A DNA stretch of 64,000 nt from Legionella cherrii. Lineage in GTDB: Bacteria; Pseudomonadota; Gammaproteobacteria; Legionellales; Legionellaceae. The notes beneath the pieces were generated by a model. The model was not told the origin of the DNA. It ran no database searches and worked only from the letters and a program-made list of their open reading frames with translations. How positions within the stretch are numbered: the stretch's first letter is position 1; every line of letters begins with the position of its first letter. Location of the stretch: positions 3,504,001-3,568,000 of the forward strand of contig NZ_LR134173.1 in the NCBI RefSeq assembly GCF_900635815.1. Reading direction: 5' to 3'. This document shows positions 26,825 to 36,213 of the stretch, piece after piece. A program made the translations under genes and the position numbers.

Positions 26825-28351
26825 TTATTTTTCGGTAATGACTTGCTGAGAAATTAACTTAGGTTTTGTCTGTGCATGATTATCCGCCAATAATTCATCT
26901 TTCGACAATTGCAATAAAACCATGGGTAATACTTCTTTAGTCATCACACTATGTGCATAGGACTCATTGATTTGCATTAAGCATTCGTGCATACGCGCTA
27001 ATATCGCATCGGATATTTGAATTGCATCGTCAGTGACAAAAACAATTCTATTCCCGACACGATTACGTGCAAAATACCAATGCGGTTCGATTTCAAAAGA
27101 AATATCGCTCAGCATGTTCTGCAATTCGGAACCAGAGACAGAACAACTTTCCAACTTTATCATTTGGGTTTTATAACAAAACTCAAGTCTTGGTGCTTTA
27201 TTTAAGAAACCAGTACATTTCACTACATCTTTTAACTGATAACGAACAAAGCCCATTGCTGTAGTTAAGAATATTTCATATTTTTTACCTTGCTCTAACT
27301 CCCAAGATTGCAAAAGATTTTCTTTCTTAATACTCTTGCCCTCTTCAATAAACTCGACGATATGTGCACCGGGATGCAAAAAACCACCTGGTTGATTGTC
27401 TATAGGGACAGTAAGCCATCCTTCAGTAGCAGAAAAAGTGCCATCAACCATGCCAACTCCTGGTCCTAACAAATTTTGCAATTGATGCGCAGGATATTCA
27501 CAAAGACTGGAAATCCAGCATCCAACAATACTTAATGAGGGCCAAAATTCTTTAAAGGAGCTGGGCTCCTGTTTTAGCAACTGCTGTAAATAATGTTGAC
27601 GTTTTCTTGTAATTTGAATTGGAGGCAAAAAATCAGGAACCGGTTTTTCCCCTAATAAATAGGGTAAAAAATACTTAAAGTCGTTACGACACCGCTTGAA
27701 CAAAGCATCAATAACCATAGGAGTTACAGCAAACAGTGCACTGAGATCCGTTGCTAAAGCATATAAGGCAGACCATTGCTCATAGACTTCAGCATTATCG
27801 AATACTTCATCAGGCAACGCATAAAAGCGTTTAATAAAAGAAGGCAAATGACGATAGTTAAAATTGCTAATCCAACCTGAAGGAGTACCCGCTGGAGACG
27901 TTCTATGCGAATCGACTGCGGCCAAATACACTATTTTTTCTTTAAACAAACCAGGAACGCGTTGAGTCAAGGTATAAATATAAGGGGGCATCGTACGCTG
28001 AAACTGCGCCTGGAATGACGCAGTGATTGGGAAAAACTTTCGAGCGCCGGAAGTTCCCGAAGTCTCTGACCAAAACATCAATTTTTCCCCATTAAAAGGC
28101 TGAATATGACTGTGTTGAGCAGCCAGAAGCGCTGCCTCATAATCTTCATAATTCGTAATTGGAAAATCATTGAGACTTAAAGTTTGGCTATTTGGTAACA
28201 GAGCCTGCCAATAGGAGGATTTTTTTAATAAAGGAACGATTTCTTGATTCCATAAACGTTCACGACAACGCTCAGGATATTGGGTATCCTTAATAAAAGC
28301 CTGATATTTTTTTCGGGTAATTGCTGCAATAAGTATTCTTTTCCAATTCAT
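26825..28351 (-). CDS. GH3 superfamily acyl-adenylate/amide synthetase-like protein
   Basis: GH3 enzymes adenylate a carboxylic acid and join it to an amine; the plant members make amino-acid conjugates of hormones. This 508-residue protein shows the nucleotide-binding loop MFWSETSGTSGARKFFPIT, the block LSIVGCWISSLCEYPAHQL, DGTFSATEGWLTVPID and YEIFLTTAMGFVRYQLKDVV. Full length and all motifs are kept, so it looks active. Bacterial GH3 roles are mostly unknown. Its place with acyl-CoA enzymes and ACP-linked ligases suggests it conjugates the product or a precursor. Confidence 0.88.
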   Translation of the reverse strand: MNWKRILIAAITRKKYQAFIKDTQYPERCRERLWNQEIVPLLKKSSYWQALLPNSQTLSLNDFPITNYEDYEAALLAAQHSHIQPFNGEKLMFWSETSGTSGARKFFPITASFQAQFQRTMPPYIYTLTQRVPGLFKEKIVYLAAVDSHRTSPAGTPSGWISNFNYRHLPSFIKRFYALPDEVFDNAEVYEQWSALYALATDLSALFAVTPMVIDALFKRCRNDFKYFLPYLLGEKPVPDFLPPIQITRKRQHYLQQLLKQEPSSFKEFWPSLSIVGCWISSLCEYPAHQLQNLLGPGVGMVDGTFSATEGWLTVPIDNQPGGFLHPGAHIVEFIEEGKSIKKENLLQSWELEQGKKYEIFLTTAMGFVRYQLKDVVKCTGFLNKAPRLEFCYKTQMIKLESCSVSGSELQNMLSDISFEIEPHWYFARNRVGNRIVFVTDDAIQISDAILARMHECLMQINESYAHSVMTKEVLPMVLLQLSKDELLADNHAQTKPKLISQQVITEK

Positions 28352-28427
28352 TCCTATTACTGGCCAAAATGAATGCGATGCGAAATGATACCCTCAAAAA
28401 TTCAAGTTGGCGAGGCACTTTTCCAGG

Positions 28428-30125
28428 TTAGGCAGGTATGGTTATCGGAATCACCGAAAATAATTTATGTTGCTCGTAAAATTGCGATAAACTGCCCGCC
28501 ATAGATTCTTGCAATCTGTTATCAATACTTGGGTATGAATTTAATTTGTTAAGAATTAATTGAATTGCCAACTGAATCCAGTCTATGCCCAGTAATTCTT
28601 TAGCCATCAATTCCTGATTAAAATGCCAAAAGTGAAGGCAACAACTTGCTGCAAAAATCCAGCAATATTGTTCTGCTAAGCGAAATGCGGCCAAGCTGCG
28701 TGGGTCAAATTGTTTTTGTTCATGCAAAGAAACAATTTCGCGATCCAATCGAGTAAGCTCAGCACGAATCGCATGAATTAAAGGATTGATATGTTCCGAT
28801 TTTAATACAGATAAACCCGCTAAAATATCGTCTTCTGCATGCGTAAAAAGGCCTAGGCGATCTAGAGAAAATGGCGAGCAAACACCATTGAGATTAAAAA
28901 TAGACTCCAGTTGGTGTAACTGACTTGGAAGGCAACTTCCCCTCATCCTTGCTTGTGGTAATAAACTTCCTGCAATCACGGATAAATTAACCTGACTACT
29001 CCCATCAAATAAACCAATTACTGAGATATCGCGTCTGATTTTCTGAAACATGGCCCACTCGGTTGTACGTAAATAAGCCCGAGCACCCATTACTATGCCA
29101 CATTCTTCGACAATTTCTTCAGTTATTTTGGGAATGAGAAATTTAATAATAGCCGACCAAAAAGAGAGTTGTTGAGGCATTACCGAACTTGCACGAGCGA
29201 CAGCTAAAGCGGTGCCAATCGGCAATGAGTAATTGCGCAAAACTGTTCTCCCAGTCGTTGTTTTACCGCCGGAATTTCATATGCAGCCTTACCATATATA
29301 TGTCTTTGCAGGCTAAAAGAAAGGGCCAAGCGTAATGCTGTATCTGCACCGCCAACAGCAAAAGAAGCACATAAAGTTCGTGAAACCTGCAATGTTTTTA
29401 TAGATAATTTCCAACCCGCGTTGTTTATCACCAACTAATGCTTCTTGGGGCAAAAAAAAACTGTTCCAAAGAAAAACCACTAATATCCAACCCTCTCACC
29501 CCATGCGTAGGAAGCTTAGGGGTTGGCATGAAACCGGATTGTATTTTTAGATTTATTCAGAAAAAAAACAGAGAAGCCTAAAGGCCCTCCCCGTTCATGA
29601 GTTCGACACAGAAGGGTAATATTTTCCCCCTGAGTAGCAAAATTAATGCACCATTTCCTTCCGGATAACACCCACCCATTCTGAGAAGGTTGGGCTACGA
29701 CTTCATTTGCCATGATATCAGAACCATGTTCTTCCTCCGTCAACGCACATGCCGTAATTTCACCACGTCGAAAAGATGCCACCAGCTCTTTTTTCTGCTT
29801 TTGATTTCCTGCTATCCAAAGGGGTAAAGCACCTAGGAATGGCAATCCTAGGGCTATACCTGTGGTTAAATCGCGTCTACATATTGATTTAACCAAAAAA
29901 ATATCCCACATCAAGCGAATGAAACTTCCCACCAAGATTCTGAGGAATGAGATAATCCATAAAACCCCATTGCTGAATCCGCTTGATTTGCTTCCAGGCA
30001 AGCTGTTCTTGTTCATCGTGGCGCAAGCTTTCTTGAAAATTGATCGGGCTATCTTGTTGTTCAGGATTACCTAAATAGGTCTCAAAGGAATGAATTAATT
30101 GCAGTAAATCGTGGTAAGAAGACAT
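28428..30125 (-). pseudogene. Acyl-CoA dehydrogenase, broken by five frameshifts
   Basis: Translating in pieces gives one acyl-CoA dehydrogenase-like protein of about 565 residues, from the ATG ending at 30125 (MSSYHDLLQLIHSFE) to 28428. It contains the family blocks ACALTEEEHGSD, WVLSGRKWCINFA and SFSLQRHIYGKA. The frame is lost at five short homopolymers: A7 at 29895-29901, G4 at 29519-29522, A9 at 29452-29460, T5 at 29395-29399 (each one base too long) and A4 at 29239-29242 (one too short). Removing or adding one base at each restores the reading. Five breaks in one gene between intact neighbours favour real decay, but consensus error is not excluded. Confidence 0.85.
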
Positions 30126-30169
30126 GATAATCCTTACTAAATTGTAGCGCGTGCTCCCCTCACCCCCGC

Positions 30170-30251
30170 CCCTCTCCCGAAACGGGAGAGGGCTTTTCGT
30201 TGTTCCCTTCGCCCCTTTGGGGAGAAGGTGCCCGCCAGGGAGGATGAGGGG
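30170..30251. repeat. Two adjacent palindromic repeats (family 1)
   Basis: CCCTCTCCCG (30170-30179) and CGGGAGAGGG (30183-30192) form a perfect 10-pair hairpin. From 30203 to 30251 a second unit carries CGCCCCTTTGGGGAGAAGG and a tail that matches the element at 8535-8581. Both fill the gap between the carboxyltransferase and dehydrogenase genes, and could attenuate transcription into the broken gene. Confidence 0.65.
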
Positions 30252-30290
30252 TTCCACTTATCTATTCTTGCTCAAAAAAAGAGAGTGCTT

Positions 30291-31709
30291 TTACACAATA
30301 GAATGTCGTGCAATGGGCAGATCATCCATCTTGCGATATAAGTATTCCAAATGTTGCGCCAAACGACCACGTATTTGTTCGGGAGCAATCAGTTCATCAA
30401 TCAAACCCGACACATAGGCATCCCTTAACGAAGGATCGAGGTGCAGCCCATCCGTTTCACTCGATTGTATTTCGGCAGAGGCCTGTCCATCCGTACTTTG
30501 TACTTTTTTTGTGGTCTCTTTACCCATAACACCAAGAGTCGCCGTCTCTAAAGCCAAAACCAGATCACCTTGTTGCGATGCGGTTTGCATCATGAGAAAA
30601 GCAGCTGCCCCATAGCATTTACGAACAATCACACTCATTCTAGGCACCCGAGTTTGCATGGCCGCACATAATCTGGCCCCATGTTGCAATAAGCCTTTTT
30701 GCTCTTCACGTTTTCCCGGCATAAAACCTGGAACATCAATTAATGTAAGTATGGGAATTCGATAAGCATCGCATATCCGGATAAATTTAGCTGCTTTTTG
30801 CGCGGCATCAGAATCAATTGCTCCACTAAAACGAATGCTTTGATTGGCAACAATCCCTACCGCATACCCATGGACCCGTACAAAAGCACAAATCATGGCT
30901 TGTCCATACATGCTTTTGTATTGGCATACTTCTGAATTATCCACAATTGCTTGAACCAAATCGAGCATATTAAAGGGTACTCTGGGGTCATTTGGGATAT
31001 TGGGCAAAGCATGCATGGGTTCTAGGACTGCATGCCTCGGAGGACTTTCCCCATTATGTGATGGAAGAAAGTGGAGCATGTTTTTTACCTGGTTTATTTG
31101 TGCAGTGATACTGTCATCAACAAAATCCGCGATGCCAGTAATACTTGCATGCATAGCTGTACCACCCAGTTCACCCATACTGACTTTTTCACCGATTGCT
31201 TGTTGAACAACCATAGGACTGGTAACCATTAAATAGCTACGATGCTTATTAAAAAAAAGCAAATCCATCAACACAGCCGAATAAGCCGGTGCACCTAAGG
31301 TTGGAGCAACAAGCACTGCAAACTGAGGAACAATACCGGATAAATTAATATTGCGTGCAATAATTTGAGTGTACTCATCACCACTTAACAAATTCTCTTC
31401 CAAAGAAATACCAGGGGAAGCTAAAAAGGCGATGATAGGGATGCGTAAGTCTTTGGCTCTATCCATAAGGCGTATAATCTTTTTCGCCCCTTGGCTGGTA
31501 ATATATCCTCGATTCACTGAATGATTATGAGCATATATTGCAACAGGCCTATGGTTTACTTTAGCTAAACCGGTAATCACTTCAGCCCCAAATTGTAAGT
31601 GGACTTGATCATTAGGGGCATAATCGGCAAGCAATGGAAGAAAACTATGCTCATCAATGAGACTTTCTATCCATTTCATCGTGGTTTTATCAACAGACGA
31701 TGAGGGCAT
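30291..31709 (-). CDS. Acyl-CoA carboxylase carboxyltransferase subunit
   Basis: The 472-residue protein belongs to the biotin-dependent carboxyltransferase family (propionyl/methylcrotonyl-CoA carboxylase beta). Both halves are present: ITGLAKVNHRPVAIYAHNHS with FLASPGISLEENLL in the N-half, and SDAAQKAAKFIRICDAYRIP, TLIDVPGFMPGKREE, YGAAAFLMM in the C-half. It is somewhat shorter than typical 510-540-residue members. No biotin carboxylase or biotin-carrier gene lies nearby, so a partner elsewhere would be needed. It heads the leftward arm and is divergent from the KAS III gene across 115 bases, suggesting shared control. It may supply a carboxylated extender unit. Confidence 0.88.
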   Translation of the reverse strand: MPSSSVDKTTMKWIESLIDEHSFLPLLADYAPNDQVHLQFGAEVITGLAKVNHRPVAIYAHNHSVNRGYITSQGAKKIIRLMDRAKDLRIPIIAFLASPGISLEENLLSGDEYTQIIARNINLSGIVPQFAVLVAPTLGAPAYSAVLMDLLFFNKHRSYLMVTSPMVVQQAIGEKVSMGELGGTAMHASITGIADFVDDSITAQINQVKNMLHFLPSHNGESPPRHAVLEPMHALPNIPNDPRVPFNMLDLVQAIVDNSEVCQYKSMYGQAMICAFVRVHGYAVGIVANQSIRFSGAIDSDAAQKAAKFIRICDAYRIPILTLIDVPGFMPGKREEQKGLLQHGARLCAAMQTRVPRMSVIVRKCYGAAAFLMMQTASQQGDLVLALETATLGVMGKETTKKVQSTDGQASAEIQSSETDGLHLDPSLRDAYVSGLIDELIAPEQIRGRLAQHLEYLYRKMDDLPIARHSIV

Positions 31710-31766
31710 ATTTCACTCAGCTTTAAGTTAAATTTGTGCAAAATAATACACTTCGTAATTAATAGG

Positions 31767-31795
31767 GTCAAATTATCTAAAAAAACGGTTATAAT
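31767..31795 (+). promoter_or_regulatory. Likely promoter of the rightward acyl cluster
   Basis: TATAAT at 31790-31795 is a perfect -10 box, about 30 bases before ATG 31825. The -35 window 17 bases upstream (GTCAAA, 31767-31772) is weak, hinting at activator dependence. The region is the 115-base divergent spacer with the carboxyltransferase gene. Confidence 0.5.
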
Positions 31796-31824
31796 GAGTC
31801 GCATTATATTCTTACAGGTACTCT

Positions 31825-32874
31825 ATGGAAATTCTGTCCCCCAATATTCGTTTTGATATTACCGCAGCATCCCGTGTTCTCCCAAATTCTCCTCCAGTCA
31901 CTAATCTGGATATTTTAAAAAACTTCCCAAGAACCTCGAGCCACTCATTATCTTTTTTAGAAAAATTTGCTGAAAAAATTGGTGAGGAGTTTGGTTTTTA
32001 TTCTCGTTATTGGTGCCATAAACCTTGGGAGTCTCTAGACAAATCCAGAGCGTTAACTTCTGAATCATTAGCCACTGAAGCAGTACAAAAACTGTTTGCA
32101 CAGTTCACCCCCTCCAAAATACATGCTTTTTTGTTGGGGTCTACCACCAATAAACGATTTACGGGCTCACAAGCTGCAGCGGTCCTCGGAAGCTTGGGAT
32201 TAGATGCCCCTGCTTATGATTTGAAAACGGGTTGCTCCACTTCCTTATCTACACTTCATCTTGCCTATGCTTTAATGGCTTTAGGGTACAGTAATATCTT
32301 GGTCAGTTGTGCCGAGACATTATCCAAAGTAATCGACCCTGAAAATGAAAAAACCTGGATAGGTTTAGCTGATGGTGCTGCTGCCTTGTTTATGGAAAAA
32401 AAGGAGACTGGTGCCTTCACCATTGAAAAAACTTTTTTTTCTACGGAGGGAAAATACGTTGAAGCGTTTACTACCCAGGGTGTTTTTCCGCCGACCCAAG
32501 AACAAATTGATACCATAGGTTATCATTTAATTGGCGATGAATCCCTGATGAAAGAACTGGCCTATGTTAAGTACAAGCAGATGTTGGCCCATTTACTCCC
32601 TACAGAAGAGGACAGAGAAGCGATCACCTGGATCATTCCACATCAAGTGAATCGCAAACTAATCACCCACCTTCTTGAAGAAAATCAAATAATCAATAAA
32701 TCCATAATTTGGGATTCCGATACGATTGGTAATCTTGGTGGTGCATCGGTTCTTTACTCTTTAGCAAGAGCGGTCGAGGAAAAGATTTTTGACCGCCCTG
32801 GAAAAATACTCATGATGAGTGTTGGAGGCGGACTCTCCTACGCAGCACAGGTTCTCCAATTTCATAAGCCATGA
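31825..32874 (+). CDS. 3-oxoacyl-ACP synthase III-like condensing enzyme (first)
   Basis: KAS III enzymes condense an acyl-CoA with malonyl-ACP; relatives form C-C, ester or ketone products. The 349-residue protein has the thiolase fold with the nucleophile in DLKTGCSTSLSTLHLAYAL, the His in WIIPHQVNRKLI and the Asn in DTIGNLGGAS, so the Cys-His-Asn triad is kept. The sequence around Cys (GCSTSL instead of ACSGF) departs from housekeeping FabH, suggesting a specialised substrate. It starts the rightward arm; its stop overlaps the start of the next gene by four bases (ATGA). Confidence 0.85.
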   Translation: MEILSPNIRFDITAASRVLPNSPPVTNLDILKNFPRTSSHSLSFLEKFAEKIGEEFGFYSRYWCHKPWESLDKSRALTSESLATEAVQKLFAQFTPSKIHAFLLGSTTNKRFTGSQAAAVLGSLGLDAPAYDLKTGCSTSLSTLHLAYALMALGYSNILVSCAETLSKVIDPENEKTWIGLADGAAALFMEKKETGAFTIEKTFFSTEGKYVEAFTTQGVFPPTQEQIDTIGYHLIGDESLMKELAYVKYKQMLAHLLPTEEDREAITWIIPHQVNRKLITHLLEENQIINKSIIWDSDTIGNLGGASVLYSLARAVEEKIFDRPGKILMMSVGGGLSYAAQVLQFHKP

Positions 32875-34631
32875 GGTTTTCTGCGATGAATAAAGAGATT
32901 TTTAATTGTATCTCACTGGTAGATGCAATTCAGTACCGAGCCCTTCATACTCCGGAAAAGGTGAGCTGCACTTTTGTAAATAGAGATTTAGAAGAAAAAA
33001 TAACTTATGCTGAGCTGGACGAACGAGCAAAAGCCATTGCCGCACGCTTACAAGCTCAAGGAGCAAAACCTGGGGACAGGATCTTATTATTATTTTCCCC
33101 TGGTTTGCCTCTGATTCAAGCTTTTTTTGGTTGTCTTTACGCAGGATGTATTGCGGTACCCATTTATCCCCCTGCGCAAGCAAAATTATTAGATAAGGCA
33201 CATCGCATCATTCACAATGCAAAGCCTGTATGTGTCATTATGACGGCAGATCATTTAGTAAAATTTGCCGCACTCGATAAACAAGGAAAACCATATTTGG
33301 ATGACGTTCCGTGTCTAGCCATAGACACCATAGAATTACAAATGAGTGGGCAGTGGCAGCCACCGCTGATTCGAAAACATGACATTGCTTTTCTGCAGTA
33401 CACCTCAGGCTCAACGATGCATCCTAAAGGAGTGATTATTACTCATGACAATTTGTTGGATAATATTCACAAAATTTACCATGCTTTTCAGTTAAATGAA
33501 GAAACCATCTCCTTCAGCTGGCTCCCACCTCATCATGATATGGGATTAATAGGGTATATTTTGACTCCCCTTTATGCAGGTGTTCCAACTTATCTGATGT
33601 CCCCTTTTTCTTTTTTACAAAATCCGCTTTCCTGGTTACAAAACATTAGCAAATACAGAGTAACCATTAGTGGCAGTCCTAATTTTGCATACGATTATTG
33701 TGTGAAACGCATTAAAGAAGAAAAAAAAGAGGGTTTGGATTTAAGTTCCTGGACCATTGCCTCTAATGGTGCTGAACCCATTAGAAAAGAAACTTTAGAA
33801 CATTTTTATCATGCCTTTAAAGACTATGGGTTTCGCAAAGAAACCTTCTATCCTTGTTATGGATTGGCTGAAGCGACTTTATTAGTAACAGGTCATGTCA
33901 CTGGTACACCCTATCGCACAGTCACCCTAGCTAAAGAACAGTATCAGGATCATCGCGTCCATTTTGCTGAAGAAGAAAATCCACATAGCCACAGCCTAGT
34001 CAGTTGCGGCCAATTGCTGCAAACAGTAAAAATTGTTGATTCAGAAACACGCACCCTCTGTGATAATGATCAAATCGGGGAAATTTGGGTACAAAGCGCC
34101 AGTGTTGCTCAAGGTTATTGGCAACAAGAAGAAGAAACACAGCACGCATTTCAAGGCAAAATTCATGATGATCCCTGTAATCAAATATATTTAAGGACGG
34201 GCGATTTAGGTTTTGTACATGAAGGAGAGCTATATGTGACTGGCCGCATCAAAGATTTGATTATCCTCTATGGAAAAAATCATTATCCACAAGACATAGA
34301 ATACTCCATCTTACATGCGCCAGCGCATGAATCTCTCGGTAAATGTGCTGCCTTTGTCATGCAAACCGGACATGAATACGAACTGACCGTCATGTGTGAG
34401 GTAAAAAATCGTTTTATGACACCTGAGGAACAAGAAACCTTGTTTCATACCATTTTTGAACTGGTTTATCAGACTCATCAACTTGAAGTTCATCACATTA
34501 TTCTTATTCCACTTAAGGCAATGCCTCATACTACCAGTGGTAAAATTCGTCGAAATTTCTGTCGCAAACACTTATTGGATAGTACACTGCCTATCATCTC
34601 TAGCTGGCGATTGAATAAGGTTGAGGGTTAA
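32871..34631 (+). CDS. Fatty acyl-AMP ligase (FAAL)
   Basis: FAALs activate fatty acids as acyl-AMP and pass them to an acyl carrier protein rather than to CoA. The 586-residue length and blocks fit: AFLQYTSGSTMHPKGVIITH, SWLPPHHDMGLIGYILTPLY, YPCYGLAEATLLVTG, TGDLGFVHEGELYVTGRIKD and the C-terminal TTSGKIRRNFCRKHL. SWLPPHHDMGLIG is typical of FAALs. ATG 32871 overlaps the preceding stop; Met6 at 32886 is an alternative. The next ligase starts three bases downstream and an ACP follows, so loading of that ACP is likely. Confidence 0.92.
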   Translation: MRFSAMNKEIFNCISLVDAIQYRALHTPEKVSCTFVNRDLEEKITYAELDERAKAIAARLQAQGAKPGDRILLLFSPGLPLIQAFFGCLYAGCIAVPIYPPAQAKLLDKAHRIIHNAKPVCVIMTADHLVKFAALDKQGKPYLDDVPCLAIDTIELQMSGQWQPPLIRKHDIAFLQYTSGSTMHPKGVIITHDNLLDNIHKIYHAFQLNEETISFSWLPPHHDMGLIGYILTPLYAGVPTYLMSPFSFLQNPLSWLQNISKYRVTISGSPNFAYDYCVKRIKEEKKEGLDLSSWTIASNGAEPIRKETLEHFYHAFKDYGFRKETFYPCYGLAEATLLVTGHVTGTPYRTVTLAKEQYQDHRVHFAEEENPHSHSLVSCGQLLQTVKIVDSETRTLCDNDQIGEIWVQSASVAQGYWQQEEETQHAFQGKIHDDPCNQIYLRTGDLGFVHEGELYVTGRIKDLIILYGKNHYPQDIEYSILHAPAHESLGKCAAFVMQTGHEYELTVMCEVKNRFMTPEEQETLFHTIFELVYQTHQLEVHHIILIPLKAMPHTTSGKIRRNFCRKHLLDSTLPIISSWRLNKVEG

Positions 34632-34634
34632 TAT

Positions 34635-35990
34635 ATGCAATTTTTGGCTCAAGATTCTCCAAATAAAGTTGCGCTAAGTTTTGAGAAGCACCGTTTAAGT
34701 TTTGCGGAGCTAGAAACAGCAATCAAGACCATGTCCTTACAATTCGACAAACTTCCACCTGGAATACTGATTTTACAAGCAACGCCTCACCCCCTATTTG
34801 TGATTCAATTATTAGCTGCTTTAACTATCGGAAAACCCGTAGCACTTTTCCCCCCTCAAGAATTGGAAGCGCAAAAACGAGCTATTTTAAGCACGAGCAT
34901 GACCGTTAATGAACATGGGGAACTTTTAGAAATACAGGAAAACAATCGCATCAAACATCATCCTGATTTAGCGTTAGTACTCTTTACTTCAGGGAGTACT
35001 GGACAAATGAAAGCAGTACAACTTTCTCTAAAAAATATCAGCGCCAATTGTCGAGCAGTTATAAGCGCCCTTGAGTTTTCTCAAGTTGAGGATCAATTGT
35101 TATTTTTACCTTTGTCCTATTCTTTTGGCTTGTTAGGCCAATTACTCCCAGGGTTAATTGCGGGCATAACGACTGAATTGATCTCCCAATTTACTGACAT
35201 CAAAACAGTGTTAGAAAGCGGTAAAGTCCCTGAAATGTGGAGCGGGGTCCCCTCTCATTGGGTTGCAATAAGTAAAATGGCTGCGTTGTTTCCTGAAAGT
35301 GCTGCAAAAATAAAGGCGGTTGTCTCTGCAGGAGCCCCTTTGAGCATTGCATTACGGGACAACTTGGTGCGTACCTTTCCCAAAGCAATAATTTACAATA
35401 ATTACGGGTTAACAGAGGCATCCCCTCGCGTACTGACTTATTCCAGTAAAGACCCTTTATTTCTCGAAGATTTTGCCGGTTACCCCATTGGTGATTGGCA
35501 AATACGTTTGTCAGAAGACAATGAATTGCTCATTAAAGGCAGTCAATTGATGTTAGGGTATCTAGGGGAAGAACAACAATCCCGTATCGAAGAGGACTGG
35601 TTTTCTACTGGAGATTTAGCCGAGCAATTGCCTTCGGGTTTAATCGCAATTAAAGGACGCAGAGATCACATCGTGAATATAGGCGGTGAAAAGGTCAATT
35701 TAATTGAGATAGAGCATAAAATTTGCCAAATTAATGGGATTAAAGAAGTGATTGTCTTACCTTTGGCTGATGAATTGTATGGTATCCGCTTACTTGCCTG
35801 TATGGAACAAGGTTGTTTTGCCCCCAACATCACAGAGCAAATGCTTGCCGAACAATTAAAACAACAATTTTTACCCCAAAAGCTTCCGATTAGTGTGCAA
35901 TTACTTGAAAAATTGCCGCGTAATCAACACGGAAAACTGGATAGAAAAAACCTACTTTTAAGTCAGAAGGATAAAATCCATGCTCACTGA
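34635..35990 (+). CDS. AMP-dependent acyl/aryl-acid ligase
   Basis: The 451-residue protein is a compact ANL-family adenylating enzyme. Motifs in order are LVLFTSGSTGQMKAVQLS, the block YNNYGLTEASPR, STGDLAEQLPSGLIAIKGRR, DHIVNIGGEKVNLIEIE and LPRNQHGKLDRKNLL with the catalytic Lys. It is about 50-100 residues shorter than usual, mainly at the N-terminus. The substrate cannot be read. It overlaps the ACP gene by 11 bases and follows the FAAL at once, so the operon has two separate carboxylate-activating enzymes. Confidence 0.88.
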   Translation: MQFLAQDSPNKVALSFEKHRLSFAELETAIKTMSLQFDKLPPGILILQATPHPLFVIQLLAALTIGKPVALFPPQELEAQKRAILSTSMTVNEHGELLEIQENNRIKHHPDLALVLFTSGSTGQMKAVQLSLKNISANCRAVISALEFSQVEDQLLFLPLSYSFGLLGQLLPGLIAGITTELISQFTDIKTVLESGKVPEMWSGVPSHWVAISKMAALFPESAAKIKAVVSAGAPLSIALRDNLVRTFPKAIIYNNYGLTEASPRVLTYSSKDPLFLEDFAGYPIGDWQIRLSEDNELLIKGSQLMLGYLGEEQQSRIEEDWFSTGDLAEQLPSGLIAIKGRRDHIVNIGGEKVNLIEIEHKICQINGIKEVIVLPLADELYGIRLLACMEQGCFAPNITEQMLAEQLKQQFLPQKLPISVQLLEKLPRNQHGKLDRKNLLLSQKDKIHAH

Positions 35991-36213
35991 ACGCATTCGC
36001 AATACTTTGATAAAGATTGGGCTTACCCCTCTTCCCCAAGATACATCCGCCTCATTGGAACAAGGCGGTCTGGATAGTTTAATGTTGGCCCTGCTTATTA
36101 TCGAGTTGGAGCGTGAGTTTAAACTAAAAATCCCGGTTATGCCTTTAGTAAAAGAACATTATGTATCGATAGACAGTATCGCAAAACACTTACTTGAATT
36201 GGGGGCACAATGA
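35980..36213 (+). CDS. Acyl carrier protein (first)
   Basis: The 77-residue protein has the phosphopantetheine site in LEQGGLDSLMLALLIIELE, where the Ser of DSL is the attachment point. A typical three-helix ACP pattern surrounds it. It overlaps the ligase upstream by 11 bases and the SDR downstream by 4, so it is made with them. It is probably a dedicated carrier for the pathway and not the housekeeping AcpP, which sits with fab genes in most relatives. Confidence 0.88.
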   Translation: MLTERIRNTLIKIGLTPLPQDTSASLEQGGLDSLMLALLIIELEREFKLKIPVMPLVKEHYVSIDSIAKHLLELGAQ

